Shown here in pieces: positions 43,787 through 52,939 of a stretch of DNA of 64,000 nt. The notes under the pieces are model-generated. The model was given only the letters and a program-made list of their open reading frames with translations. It made no database searches and had not been told where the DNA came from. The position numbers and the translations under genes are program-made. Where the stretch lies: positions 868,001 to 932,000 of the forward strand of contig CAWELH010000004.1 in NCBI GenBank assembly GCA_963809925.1. The letters are read 5' to 3'. The DNA comes from DASQZK01 sp963809925 (GTDB taxonomy: Bacteria; Bacteroidota; Bacteroidia; Bacteroidales; GCA-2748055). How positions within the stretch are numbered: position 1 is the stretch's first letter; each line of letters opens with the position of its first letter.

Positions 43787-44050
43787 TTCTTTTTTTTTGC
43801 AAAGCCACGAATTAGCGAGGGTGGTACATTTTCAGAATTTTCAATTTGTACAGCCTGACTGTCTGCATGATTGATAACAAACCAAAGGTCTTTTTTATAG
43901 ATAGTTACAAAATCACTTATTTCAATATAAACCTCAGTTATTAAATTATGAATAGCTTCTTTCTTGCCAGGAATCAAATTTTCCAATCTTAATATCTTCT
44001 TTTACAATATTGTCATTTAAGAAATGTGTCGCTTTGAAATTTTTTTTCAT
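43783..44050 (-). pseudogene. Small gene with an apparent frameshift, unknown function
   Basis: From the ATG at 44048-44050 a frame reads MKKNFKATHFLNDNIVKEDIKIG and then stops shortly after. A second frame, which lacks an ATG and could only start at TTG 43984-43986, reads NLIPGKKEAIHNLITEVYI and continues to the ATGA overlap with the membrane protein gene. Removing one A from the AAAA run at about 43978-43982 joins the frames into one protein of about 88 residues. Either the gene is frameshifted, the sequence has an error, or the short 67-residue form starting at TTG is real. The joined protein has no recognised family. Confidence 0.5.
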
Positions 44051-44133
44051 AAATTTATTGTTATTTGGTTGAAGAGACAATTTAAGGAATAAATTTTTAA
44101 AAATCCCAAATTTGATTTTTTGAATCAGAAAAG

Positions 44134-44772
44134 ATGCTCAAGAATTATTACCAAATATTGGATTTGGATCGATATGCCACAAAGGAAGAAATTAAGAAGG
44201 CGTATCATTTATATGCTATTAAATTTCATCCTGATAAACAGGATGGAGATAAATTCTTTGAAGAAAGATTTAAAGAGGTTAAAGGGGCATATGATATATT
44301 AATTGACGCCCATAAAAGAGAAAAGTATGATAGTCAGTTCTTCGGCAATTCCGAGAGGCTTAATTCATCTGAATCCGGCACTCAAAATGATTTCTCTCCA
44401 AAACAGCATAAAACAAGTGAATCAGTAATTTACAAAAAAGGTGAATTACTAATAACATCAAATAAGCTAATTTACAAGGGGGAAGAGTATGATCTAAGGT
44501 ATTATAAGGGTGCAGAAGTTCAGAAGATAGATAAGAAAAATTATTATTTCTATGGATTTTTCTATTTATTACTTGGAATCATAAGCATCCCCGTCTATAT
44601 AGGTTGGTTATTCATCTTTGTTGGGTTGTATTTTCTTCTGATATATAAATATGCGCTACATTTAACGGATTACCTTGAAACTAAAGAGTTTTTATTTAAA
44701 GGACGAAGGAATAAACTTCGATTTATTGTCAGGAAATTAGATGAGGCTATGGGCAAGATATCAGGTAAATAA
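44134..44772 (+). CDS. J-domain protein with C-terminal membrane segment
   Basis: The first 66 residues of this 212-residue protein form a J domain (NYYQILDLDRYATKEEIKKAYH) with the intact HPD motif at 32-34, so it should stimulate a DnaK-type ATPase. A polar linker follows, and residues of about 145-178 hold one hydrophobic hairpin (FYLLLGIISIPVYIGWLFIFVGLYF) that would tie the protein to the inner membrane. There is no zinc-finger or DnaJ C-terminal domain, so it is a specialised co-chaperone and not the main DnaJ. A TTG, 18-nt spacer and TAAATTTT upstream (44071-44099) could be its promoter. Confidence 0.82.
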   Translation: MLKNYYQILDLDRYATKEEIKKAYHLYAIKFHPDKQDGDKFFEERFKEVKGAYDILIDAHKREKYDSQFFGNSERLNSSESGTQNDFSPKQHKTSESVIYKKGELLITSNKLIYKGEEYDLRYYKGAEVQKIDKKNYYFYGFFYLLLGIISIPVYIGWLFIFVGLYFLLIYKYALHLTDYLETKEFLFKGRRNKLRFIVRKLDEAMGKISGK

Positions 44773-44806
44773 TGACATTCTCTTTTGGCACCTATCAAAG
44801 AAAAAG

Positions 44807-44836
44807 CCCTGTTAAATCATTGTTTAACAGGGTTTT
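44807..44836. terminator. Bidirectional Rho-independent terminator
   Basis: A 10-bp perfect stem (CCCTGTTAAA at 44807-44816, loop 44817-44822, TTTAACAGGG at 44823-44832) is followed by TTTT on the plus strand and by a T-rich run on the minus strand. It lies between the J-domain gene and the 3' end of the tRNA gene and can serve both. Confidence 0.88.
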
Positions 44837-44850
44837 ATAATTACTGTTTG

Positions 44851-44924
44851 CGGTCCGGACGGGACTCGAACCCGCGACCTCCGGCGTGACAGGCCAGCAT
44901 TCTAACCAACTGAACTACCGAACC
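44851..44924 (-). tRNA. tRNA-Asp (anticodon GTC)
   Basis: The minus strand folds into a full cloverleaf of 74 nt without an encoded CCA. The acceptor stem is GGTTCGG with CCGGACC and discriminator G, the D arm contains AGTTGGTTA, the anticodon loop is CTGTCAC with GTC as anticodon, and the T arm contains GGTTCGAGTCC. It closely follows the tRNA-Asp of other bacteria. Confidence 0.97.
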
Positions 44925-44964
44925 AGGTAGCATCAACAAACACACAGTGTTTCTAAATGCCCTG

Positions 44965-44994
44965 CAAAAATAGTCGTTTTTTTATAATCCCAAA
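44965..44994 (-). promoter_or_regulatory. Promoter of tRNA-Asp
   Basis: On the minus strand TTTG (44991-44994), an 18-nt spacer and TATTTTTG (44965-44972) match the Bacteroidota TTTG/TAnnTTTG pattern. The -7 box lies 40 nt upstream of the tRNA 5' end. Confidence 0.72.
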
Positions 44995-45322
44995 ACATAA
45001 ATCAATAATTTTATTTTGCATATTGAATCTTTGCCTGACAACGTGTTCCCGGGTTGGAATTGCAGACTCTGCTTTATTGTGAACGACCCGCTGGATCGAA
45101 TATTTCAACGTATTTAGACATTTGGAGAAACCCTGAATTATACAACCTTTAACATAAACCTGTCCCTTTTGACAATGATAAGATCATAAGGTTGCATAAA
45201 ATAATTTACTTATTTTTTGTTTTTATTATTAGGATTAAATCAAAAACGTTACCTTCACGAACGGTTTTGAAAGCGAATTGGTGACTGTAAGATTTTTGTG
45301 ATTGATTATGTGGATAAACAAA
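44995..45322. other. Region upstream of the DUF4249 cluster
   Basis: This stretch should contain the promoter of the DUF4249 genes. It is AT-rich from about 45170. No full consensus promoter, repeat or small gene was identified. Confidence 0.4.
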
Positions 45323-46498
45323 ATGAAAAAATATTTTCTTATATCCATTCTTCCCCTGCTGGTAGTATGTTTTGTGAATTCTTGTGTCGAAAGTTACCAG
45401 CCGGAAATTCTTTCTGAAGATACTTCTTCATTGCTGGTTGTCGAGGGACAGGTCACAAACGAAGAGGGACCTTTCCGGGTGAAACTGTCGAGGACATTCG
45501 GACTTGACAACCTTGAGCTGAACGGTGATTCCGTAACCGGTGCCGATGTTCAGATTATTGACGACAAAGGGCATGCCTACCGTCTTTACCATACAACCGG
45601 CGGATGGTATGAAACGAATGAAAAAGATCTGAAAGCCGTTCCGGGAAATTTCTACACACTGAACATTACTACGGATGATGGGGATCAGTATGAATCAGAA
45701 CCTGTACAAATGATCGATGTTCCGGAAATCGATTCTGTCTATTTCCGCACGGAGGTGGTCGAAGTTTTGATAGGAGAGACACCAACTTACCAGAAAAGAC
45801 TGAATATTTATGTCACCTCAAAACCCTCTGACGGGCCTCCTGAATATCTGCAATGGTCTTTCGATGAAACCTGGGAAGTACATTTGAATAAACAGAATGT
45901 TCGGGTGCAAACCGGGCAAACCGCAAACAGTATTATTAGAGAAGATATTGAGTTGGCGCATAACGTGCAGGAGGTATGCTGGGTTTCAAAACCATCAGCA
46001 TCAATCATGATCGAAACCGGGAAAGACGATCCTGAGAATAAGGTGAGCAATTTCCTGCTTACCTCTATCGGTCAGGGCAGCGACAAGCTGCATGTGAAGT
46101 ACAGCATTCTCGTTAAACAATATGCCCTCACTGAAGAAATGTATAAATACTTCAAGGTACTCAAAGATGCCAATGAAAAAACTGGGGGTATTTATGACAG
46201 GATTCCTGCACAGATTTTCGGTAACATTGATTGCTGCAATCATATGGGTAAAGCTCTTGGATATTTCGCGGCATCTTCTGTGCAGACAAAACGCATCTTC
46301 GTCACTCCGAACGAACATACCATGTCAACGAAGAGTCCATACGACGGATGCATTTATGTAACGCAATATAATCCCAGAGTAGCAGTATTTATTTATGGTC
46401 ATGCCGCATCAAACGGTCGGACAATCTATACCCAGGATATTTACTGCTCTGATTGTCGCACATACGGATCCGGAGTGCAGCCAGCTTTCTGGGAATAA
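45323..46498 (+). CDS. DUF4249 family lipoprotein, paralogue 1
   Basis: I take the ATG at 45323 because MKKYFLIS there opens a lipoprotein signal ending at Cys21 (VNSC); upstream TTG and ATG codons would add 5-7 residues. The 391-residue protein has the DUF4249 opening LLVVEGQVTNEEGPFRVKLSRT, a DAxV-type segment (GADVQIIDDKGHAYRL) and two conserved cysteine pairs near the end: GNIDCCNHMGKALGYFAAS and YCSDCRTYG. DUF4249 genes commonly accompany TonB-dependent receptors, and a surface partner role like that of SusD is plausible. The gene is followed after 19 bp by a second paralogue. Confidence 0.87.
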   Translation: MKKYFLISILPLLVVCFVNSCVESYQPEILSEDTSSLLVVEGQVTNEEGPFRVKLSRTFGLDNLELNGDSVTGADVQIIDDKGHAYRLYHTTGGWYETNEKDLKAVPGNFYTLNITTDDGDQYESEPVQMIDVPEIDSVYFRTEVVEVLIGETPTYQKRLNIYVTSKPSDGPPEYLQWSFDETWEVHLNKQNVRVQTGQTANSIIREDIELAHNVQEVCWVSKPSASIMIETGKDDPENKVSNFLLTSIGQGSDKLHVKYSILVKQYALTEEMYKYFKVLKDANEKTGGIYDRIPAQIFGNIDCCNHMGKALGYFAASSVQTKRIFVTPNEHTMSTKSPYDGCIYVTQYNPRVAVFIYGHAASNGRTIYTQDIYCSDCRTYGSGVQPAFWE

Positions 46499-46517
46499 CA
46501 TAGCCCCAAGCGACAAT

Positions 46518-47705
46518 ATGACCCTGAAAACGTTTACGTTTTTGCTAATATCCCTGACAATCCTGATCCATTCCTGTGTGGATCCTTATTATCCCGATGT
46601 AAATATCATTGATACCCAGCCGGTTCTGGTGGTGCTGGGTGTGATTTCCAATGAGGACGGACCCTTCAAAATCCGGCTTACCCAGTCCATTTCCCTGTAC
46701 ACCGACCCGAATCAACTGAACCAGGATCACCCCGTTGATGGGGCTGATGTCCATATTGTCGATGACAAGGGGAATGATTTCAAACTGAATGAGACAACAT
46801 TTGGCTGGTATGAAACTGATGACAAGCATTTGAAGGCTGAAACCGGCAATACCTATATACTTACAGTGGCAACCCCCGATGGTAAGCAATATGAGTCCTC
46901 CCCGCAATATGTTTACGAAGTTCCTGACATTGATACTGTCTATTATGAAGAAGAAGAACGTTCGCATTTTGAAAATGAAGAACTGATTACGGAGAACTGG
47001 CTGAATATCCTGGTGAACAGTGATCCGTCACCGGAAAAGGATGTATACCTCCGTTGGGAAGCAGAAGAGACATGGGAGTTCCATATGCCCACACGGATAC
47101 TTGTTGATCATGGCCCCCCCAGTTCAGTGGCAAATTGGTATATACCACCATCATGGGTAACCGTAGCAATAGACGAGGAAAATACTGAGATATGCTGGAT
47201 TACGAAACCCACAATGAAGATTCTGGTATCCTCAACCGTCGGATATAAGGACCGTAAAGTTACGCATTTTACCCTGCAGTCTATTGGCCCGCCGAGCGAC
47301 AAACTCAACATCAGGTATAGTATTCTGGTTAAACAATATACCATTAATCCCGAATTATTCACAATTCTGAAAAAGCTTAGAGATGCCAACGTGGAAACAG
47401 CGGGATTGTATTCCAAAAACCCTGGTCAGATTTTTGGAAATATCACGTGCTGCGATGGCGGTGGAAAAGCACTTGGTTATTTTTCAGCTTCGGCGGTTAC
47501 AAGCAAACGGATTTTTATTATGCCTGGAGATCACGATATTGTTCGCGGTTCTGCCTATGGTGGTTGTGGATGGACAACTTCTCCACCCAATGGGGTACGC
47601 CTCTTCCTCTATGGGAACTATGGAGGCAGTAGCGTATGGTCAGACAACCGATATTGCGTAGATTGCACTGCCAGAGGCACTAAAGAGAAACCAGATTTCT
47701 GGTAA
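46518..47705 (+). CDS. DUF4249 family lipoprotein, paralogue 2
   Basis: The frame is open upstream into paralogue 1, but the ATG at 46518 begins a proper lipoprotein signal (MTLKTFTFLL, Cys20 in IHSC), so the product has 395 residues. It repeats the DUF4249 pattern of its neighbour: VLVVLGVISNEDGPFKIRL, GADVHIVDDKGNDFKL, WLNILVNSD, then GNITCCDGGGKALGYFSAS and YCVDCTARG. The four C-terminal cysteines are shared by all three paralogues and could form disulfides. Spacing of 19 and 51 bp to its neighbours indicates one transcript. Confidence 0.88.
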   Translation: MTLKTFTFLLISLTILIHSCVDPYYPDVNIIDTQPVLVVLGVISNEDGPFKIRLTQSISLYTDPNQLNQDHPVDGADVHIVDDKGNDFKLNETTFGWYETDDKHLKAETGNTYILTVATPDGKQYESSPQYVYEVPDIDTVYYEEEERSHFENEELITENWLNILVNSDPSPEKDVYLRWEAEETWEFHMPTRILVDHGPPSSVANWYIPPSWVTVAIDEENTEICWITKPTMKILVSSTVGYKDRKVTHFTLQSIGPPSDKLNIRYSILVKQYTINPELFTILKKLRDANVETAGLYSKNPGQIFGNITCCDGGGKALGYFSASAVTSKRIFIMPGDHDIVRGSAYGGCGWTTSPPNGVRLFLYGNYGGSSVWSDNRYCVDCTARGTKEKPDFW

Positions 47706-47756
47706 TCAGTATTGTGATACGTGCATGATATTCTCAACATTTAGTCTTGTCTTGAA

Positions 47757-48941
47757 ATGAGTTTTTTACTGTCAGGTTTAAGAATGATTCTGTTAACCGG
47801 GATACTGCTTATTCTGTATTCCTGTGTAGAAATATTTCAACCCGACGTCGCCGCTGATGAGTCAAAGGTTTTAGTTGTAGAGGGAAATATTACAGATGAA
47901 ACAGGCCCTTTTAGGGTAAAACTGACATCTTCTTTTAAAGTTAATAATTTGCAATTGTATGGCGAACCGGTTGCAGGAGCAAGTGTGCGTATTGCAGATA
48001 GCGATGGCAGCCTTTTTCAACTTGATGAAACAGCGGGTGGATGGTATGAGACTGCAGACAAACAGCTGAAGGGGAAAGTTGGAAATACGTATATGCTCGA
48101 AATTACCACAACGGATGGCAGGATGTACGAATCGACACCTGTATTGATGCAGGCCGCCCCTAACATCGACAGCATATATTTTGAAGAAGGACAAGTCAGC
48201 TACATCAGCGATCAGACAACAGTGACGGAGAATGAACTGAATATATTAGTAGATGCTACCGACACCACCGGGGAGATCAGTTATTGGAAATGGGACTTTA
48301 CAGAAACATGGGAAGTGATTTTGCCTGTTGATAATGCCCTCGTCTATCATGGAAGTGTAGAACAGTCCCAGGTACCCAAATCTCACGAAAAAGTTGAAAT
48401 CGGTCCGGTCCAGGAAGATACTTGCTGGCGGACAGTTCCCTCCACCAGAATACTCATTGCTTCCACCTCGGAGACCACCGGTCACGCTATTCAAAAGTTC
48501 GGGCTTCAATCGATACCACCATACAATGACCGTCTGCATGTGAGATACAGCATTCTTGTTAAGCAATATGCCCTGTCCAAAGAAATGTATGGCTATTGGA
48601 AGGATTTGAAACAGGCAAACGAAGATCCGGGGAGCATTTATGAGAGAAATCCTTCCCAGATTTTCGGAAATATTCAATGTTGTGACGGCACAGTTCATGC
48701 ACTCGGATATTTTTATGCCTCAGCAGTGTCTTCAAAAAGGATTTTTATTTCACCGGGCGACTACAATTTAGACACAAAGAGTTATTACAGCGGCTGCACG
48801 TATGTGACAAATCCAAATCCCCGTTCAATTTTCTATTATTTTGGTAAGATCATTAGTTCCGGACAACCGGTGTATACATTTGTAAAAGAATGTGCTGACT
48901 GCCAGTTTTACGGTTCAGATAAAAAGCCTGATTATTGGTAG
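47757..48941 (+). CDS. DUF4249 family lipoprotein, paralogue 3
   Basis: A 394-residue lipoprotein with Cys23 (LYSC) that again has the family pattern: VLVVEGNITDETGPFRVKL, GASVRIADSDGSLFQL, WETADKQL-like turn, GNIQCCDGTVHALGYFYAS and ECADCQFYG. It is the third tandem copy. All three lie upstream of the STN TonB-dependent receptor at 50164, with one small secreted protein between. Three different copies may give the receptor system several binding specificities, an inference from arrangement only. Confidence 0.88.
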   Translation: MSFLLSGLRMILLTGILLILYSCVEIFQPDVAADESKVLVVEGNITDETGPFRVKLTSSFKVNNLQLYGEPVAGASVRIADSDGSLFQLDETAGGWYETADKQLKGKVGNTYMLEITTTDGRMYESTPVLMQAAPNIDSIYFEEGQVSYISDQTTVTENELNILVDATDTTGEISYWKWDFTETWEVILPVDNALVYHGSVEQSQVPKSHEKVEIGPVQEDTCWRTVPSTRILIASTSETTGHAIQKFGLQSIPPYNDRLHVRYSILVKQYALSKEMYGYWKDLKQANEDPGSIYERNPSQIFGNIQCCDGTVHALGYFYASAVSSKRIFISPGDYNLDTKSYYSGCTYVTNPNPRSIFYYFGKIISSGQPVYTFVKECADCQFYGSDKKPDYW

Positions 48942-49299
48942 GAAAGCAGTTTTAATTGAAGGAGGAAGAATACAACCTATGATATATGCACAGGAAATTC
49001 AGTTCACTGAAAATAAATTAAAGATGTAAGTACTGAAAAATTAAAGAGGACTTTCAGAACGTAATATAGAAATGAGAAGTATGCATTTTCTAAAGGTCTG
49101 GAAAAGGAACCGCTAAATTTGCTTTATAAACGAAATGTTTTGAAATATTTTTTTCTTTTATATTGTAATTTATCTCAAAATTGAAAAAAAAATAGTAAGT
49201 TTATAACGTTTTTGAAAGAAAATTATAATTGTTTTTAAATCAGGCCTATACTGCGATCATTATAAGTCAACATGCACAATAATAATATCCCTGAACACT
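48942..49299. other. AT-rich intergenic region
   Basis: These 358 bp contain no recognised gene, terminator or repeat. The strongly AT-rich second half (49120-49260) probably holds a promoter for the gene at 49300, so that the receptor group may be transcribed apart from the DUF4249 genes. Confidence 0.4.
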
Positions 49300-50148
49300 G
49301 TGAATAAATTCGTATGTCTGGTACTACCGTTTATGGTTTACCTTTTGTCAAACATGAATGCATTTTCCCAGGAGTTGCCTGCTGAATTGAGAGCAAATCC
49401 TCTCTATTCGCACCAGTCAGATATAATAAATGGTGTTAAATGGGTTTACGAAATGAAGTACAGGGGCAGTCCATTTCTTTCAGAAAAGTACTGGCCTGCA
49501 GCCAATGTCAGATATAACGGTGAGGAATTCAATAATGTAAGGCTGAACTATAATTTATTTACCGATGATTTCATCGTTTATGTACCCTTAAAAGGGAATG
49601 AAAAATACGTTCTGCCCGTTAAGGATTACCTTGAGGGATTTTCATATACTGACAGCATCACAAGAATTTACAGGCACTTCGAATATTTCCAATTGCCGGG
49701 TACTCGTGGAAAAAAGCTGTATGAGATCTCATACCGTGGAGATTCTATCCTCTATCTTATCCGGCATCAGGTGAGCACAAGAAGCGATATCCATGGAGGC
49801 TTCCTCGGCGACTACATCAGGTGGGTGGAACTGGTTATCAAATACGAAAATAATTTCACATCCTTTAAGAATAAACATGCTCTTTTGAAACTCCTGGGAA
49901 AGCATCCTAAGGAGCTTCGTAAATTTATCAGAAAGAACGGTCTGAAAATAAATAAGAAGCATTATGATGATGTGGTTCCGGTGATCCGGTATTTTGAGCA
50001 ACTTGAAAAAGAAGATAAAGAAAAAGCGGAACTTCCCGGTGACAGCATAGGAAGTGATATCGTTCCCTCGGCTACATCCTCTGGTCTGAGCATGGTTCAG
50101 AAGGGGTTGGATTTCAGAGAAGGCGGGCAGTCCCAGATAATTAATTAA
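49300..50148 (+). CDS. Secreted protein of unknown function upstream of TonB receptor
   Basis: The 282-residue product starts at a GTG, since no in-frame ATG precedes the signal peptide (NKFVCLVLPFMVYLLSNMNAFSQE). The mature part has WVYEMKYRGSPFLSEKYWPAANVRYNGEEFNNVRLNYNL-type strands (about residues 50-90), a basic helix-rich region around KKHALLKLLGKHPKELRKFIRKNG and a low-complexity tail. The pattern is common in Bacteroidota next to TonB-dependent receptors but I cannot name a function. It ends 15 bp before the receptor gene, so the two are surely co-transcribed. Confidence 0.7.
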   Translation: MNKFVCLVLPFMVYLLSNMNAFSQELPAELRANPLYSHQSDIINGVKWVYEMKYRGSPFLSEKYWPAANVRYNGEEFNNVRLNYNLFTDDFIVYVPLKGNEKYVLPVKDYLEGFSYTDSITRIYRHFEYFQLPGTRGKKLYEISYRGDSILYLIRHQVSTRSDIHGGFLGDYIRWVELVIKYENNFTSFKNKHALLKLLGKHPKELRKFIRKNGLKINKKHYDDVVPVIRYFEQLEKEDKEKAELPGDSIGSDIVPSATSSGLSMVQKGLDFREGGQSQIIN

Positions 50149-50163
50149 TGCATATTTGGTGAA

Positions 50164-52896
50164 ATGAGAGGAATCTATATAATATTGATCTTTTTTCTTT
50201 TTTCAGTCCGGATGATGGCGCAGGATTCAGCGATCAAAATTACCGGTAGCTTTTCGTCGTTTCCGTTGAGAGATTTCCTCGAAGACGTTGAACATAATTA
50301 CCCCGTTCATTTCTATTATGATGCACAGACTATTGACAGTGTATCAGTGACTGCAGACTTTCAGGATACGCCGATAGAAACCTGTCTGGATATGATTTTC
50401 AGAGGGAAATTGATAAATTATTACAAATCGGGTGAAGGCCGCTTCATTATCTATCCCGGGCCCGGGATGAAAGTCCTGTTCCCTGAAAAAGAGCTGAATA
50501 TACTGGATAAGGAGGCAGCACCTACTGCAGAAAAACTCACAAAAGAACGCCTTAACGCACTCCAATATCAAATTTTCAATATAGGTACACCGGGAAAATC
50601 AAGGACTTCGTATGCCACAATCACAGGACATATTAAGAATTTTGAGACCGGGGATCCCGTAGTGGGTGCAAATGTTTTCATTGTTGAGACACAGAAAGGT
50701 GCTTCTACAAACAGAGTGGGATACTTCCGTTTAACGCTTCCAAAAGGGAATCATATTCTTAACTTCAGTTGCGTGGGTATGGAACCAACACGGCGAATCG
50801 TTAACCTGTATTCGGATGGAAGCATTGATGTTGAACTATTAACCCAGGTTAATGCACTTGCTGATGTAAGCGTTACTGCAAAAGGTGAAGGCAATGTAGG
50901 GGAAATCCATATAGGACTGGAGAGGATTGATATTCAGGCATTGAAATCTATTCCGGCACTTTTCGGTGAACCCGACGTCATAAAAGGGCTGCTGACTTTA
51001 CCTGGTGTACAGACTGTAGGAGAGGGGACATCAGGATTTAATGTTCGTGGCGGAAAAACGGACGAAAACCTGATTCTGCTGGATCAGGCACCGATGTACT
51101 ATCCTTCTCATTTTTTCGGTATATTCTCGGCTGTCAATTCGGAAATTGTGGATAATGCTGTGCTGTATAAGGGAAGCATGCCCGTGAAGTATGGCGGACG
51201 TATTTCTTCTGTTCTGGAGATCAACACTATTGAGGGCAATAAAAAGAAAATCGAAGGTGCCGCAGGTATCAGCCCGATCTCAACGCAATTCCATATTGAC
51301 GGACCATTGTCAAAAAATTCAACCTTCCTCGCCAGCTTCAGGACTACCTATTCAAACTGGATACTAAATGCAATTAAAGTCCCGGAATTATATAAAAGTA
51401 AAGTCAGTTTTTATGACGCCATGGTTAAAACCAATCTCTATCTGAACGAAAAGAACAGCCTTGCGATTGATCTTTATAAAAGCAATGACCGCTTTCAGCT
51501 AAATAGCGATTCAATCTACAGTTACAATAATATCGTCGCCTCAATAATATTGAAGCATACCATTAGTAAGCATGTTAAGTCTCAGACAGGATTTACCTAC
51601 AGTAATTTTAGTTATAATATTTCGAATGAAACCAATGCCAGTCAGGACTTTAGGCTGACACATTCACTCAATGATATTGGTTTTAAAAGCAATATCGAGT
51701 ATTCTCCCGTAACAGATTTGAAATTTAACATTGGTGTCGACCTCGATCATTATAATGTGAATCCGGGCGAACGGGTTGTTGGTGAAAAATCCAATATTAT
51801 ACCGTTTTCAATAAATGAGGAGCGTGCGCTTGAGTTCGGTGCTTACATAGGGAGTGAATACAGCATTACCAGCAGGCTCAGGGTCGAAGGCGGCGTCCGC
51901 CTTTCCGGATTGTTTTCTTACGGAAACGGACACCGGTACCTATATGGAGCTGACTTACCTTACTCAACCGATAATATCATTGATACCATCGCAACATCAA
52001 CCAACAAGGTTGAAACGACTTACGTGAATCCTGAATTCAGATTTTCCGCTAATTATTCGGTTGATGAGTACAGTTCCGTTAAGGTTAGTTATAGTAAAAC
52101 TTCCCAGTACATCCATATGCTTTCCAATACAACCGCCATTTCTCCCACCGATACATGGAAGCTGAGCGACAGATATCTTACCCCTCAGACGGGTCGTCAG
52201 GTATCGGCCGGCTATTTTAGGAATTTTAACTACAACCGGTTTGAAACCTCAGTTGAAGGATTTTATAAACGAATATATGATATCAAGGAATTCAAGCCAG
52301 GTGCCGAACTTTTACTAAATGATCATGTTGAGACGGAAGTTCTGAACGGTCTGGGTAAATCCTATGGGCTTGAGCTCTCCTTTGAGAAAAAAGGCGGCCG
52401 TGTATTTGGACGGATTAATTACACATATTCAAGGACCCTCATAAAATCGGACACCCGATTCCCGGAAGAGGTTGTAAATAACGGCAGCTATTTTCCAGCC
52501 AATTATGACAAACCTCATAATCTGACGATCCTGGCCAACCTGAAGGCTTACCGCCGACTGGTTTTCTCCTCCTCATTGAATTATTCCACAGGTCGGCCAA
52601 TCACTTATCCGGTTGCACAATACAAATTGGGTGAACAGGTATTCCTTCATTACTCGCAGTACAATCAATACAGGATACCGGATTATTTCAGGATCGATCT
52701 TTCAATGACCATCAATGGAAGTCTGAAGTCACATAAACTGGCCCGGGGCACATTTACCTTCTCGGTGTATAATATCACCGGACGAAAAAATGCTTATTCC
52801 GTTTATTTCCGTAGCGAGGGCGCCACTTTTGAATCATATAAACTGTCTATTTTCGGGGCTGTTATACCTACTGTTACTTACAATATTAAATTTTGA
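50164..52896 (+). CDS. TonB-dependent outer membrane receptor with STN domain
   Basis: The 910-residue protein has a signal peptide (residues 1-19, RMMAQD) followed by an STN (secretin/TonB short N-terminal) domain at about 22-105, a carboxypeptidase-regulatory-like beta sandwich at about 153-238 (TITGHIKNFETGDPVVGANVF), a plug domain (PALFGEPDVIKGLLTLPGVQTVGEGTSGFNVRGG) and a long beta-barrel ending in VTYNIKF with a terminal Phe. STN domains normally signal to a membrane anti-sigma factor, but no FecI/FecR pair is nearby. It imports an unknown ligand. It lies between the small secreted protein and the MG2-like protein in a tight operon, downstream of three DUF4249 lipoproteins. Confidence 0.9.
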   Translation: MRGIYIILIFFLFSVRMMAQDSAIKITGSFSSFPLRDFLEDVEHNYPVHFYYDAQTIDSVSVTADFQDTPIETCLDMIFRGKLINYYKSGEGRFIIYPGPGMKVLFPEKELNILDKEAAPTAEKLTKERLNALQYQIFNIGTPGKSRTSYATITGHIKNFETGDPVVGANVFIVETQKGASTNRVGYFRLTLPKGNHILNFSCVGMEPTRRIVNLYSDGSIDVELLTQVNALADVSVTAKGEGNVGEIHIGLERIDIQALKSIPALFGEPDVIKGLLTLPGVQTVGEGTSGFNVRGGKTDENLILLDQAPMYYPSHFFGIFSAVNSEIVDNAVLYKGSMPVKYGGRISSVLEINTIEGNKKKIEGAAGISPISTQFHIDGPLSKNSTFLASFRTTYSNWILNAIKVPELYKSKVSFYDAMVKTNLYLNEKNSLAIDLYKSNDRFQLNSDSIYSYNNIVASIILKHTISKHVKSQTGFTYSNFSYNISNETNASQDFRLTHSLNDIGFKSNIEYSPVTDLKFNIGVDLDHYNVNPGERVVGEKSNIIPFSINEERALEFGAYIGSEYSITSRLRVEGGVRLSGLFSYGNGHRYLYGADLPYSTDNIIDTIATSTNKVETTYVNPEFRFSANYSVDEYSSVKVSYSKTSQYIHMLSNTTAISPTDTWKLSDRYLTPQTGRQVSAGYFRNFNYNRFETSVEGFYKRIYDIKEFKPGAELLLNDHVETEVLNGLGKSYGLELSFEKKGGRVFGRINYTYSRTLIKSDTRFPEEVVNNGSYFPANYDKPHNLTILANLKAYRRLVFSSSLNYSTGRPITYPVAQYKLGEQVFLHYSQYNQYRIPDYFRIDLSMTINGSLKSHKLARGTFTFSVYNITGRKNAYSVYFRSEGATFESYKLSIFGAVIPTVTYNIKF

Positions 52897-52939
52897 CAGG
52901 CATCCCAATGCTGAATTTGAAGCAAGATAACGCCAATTT

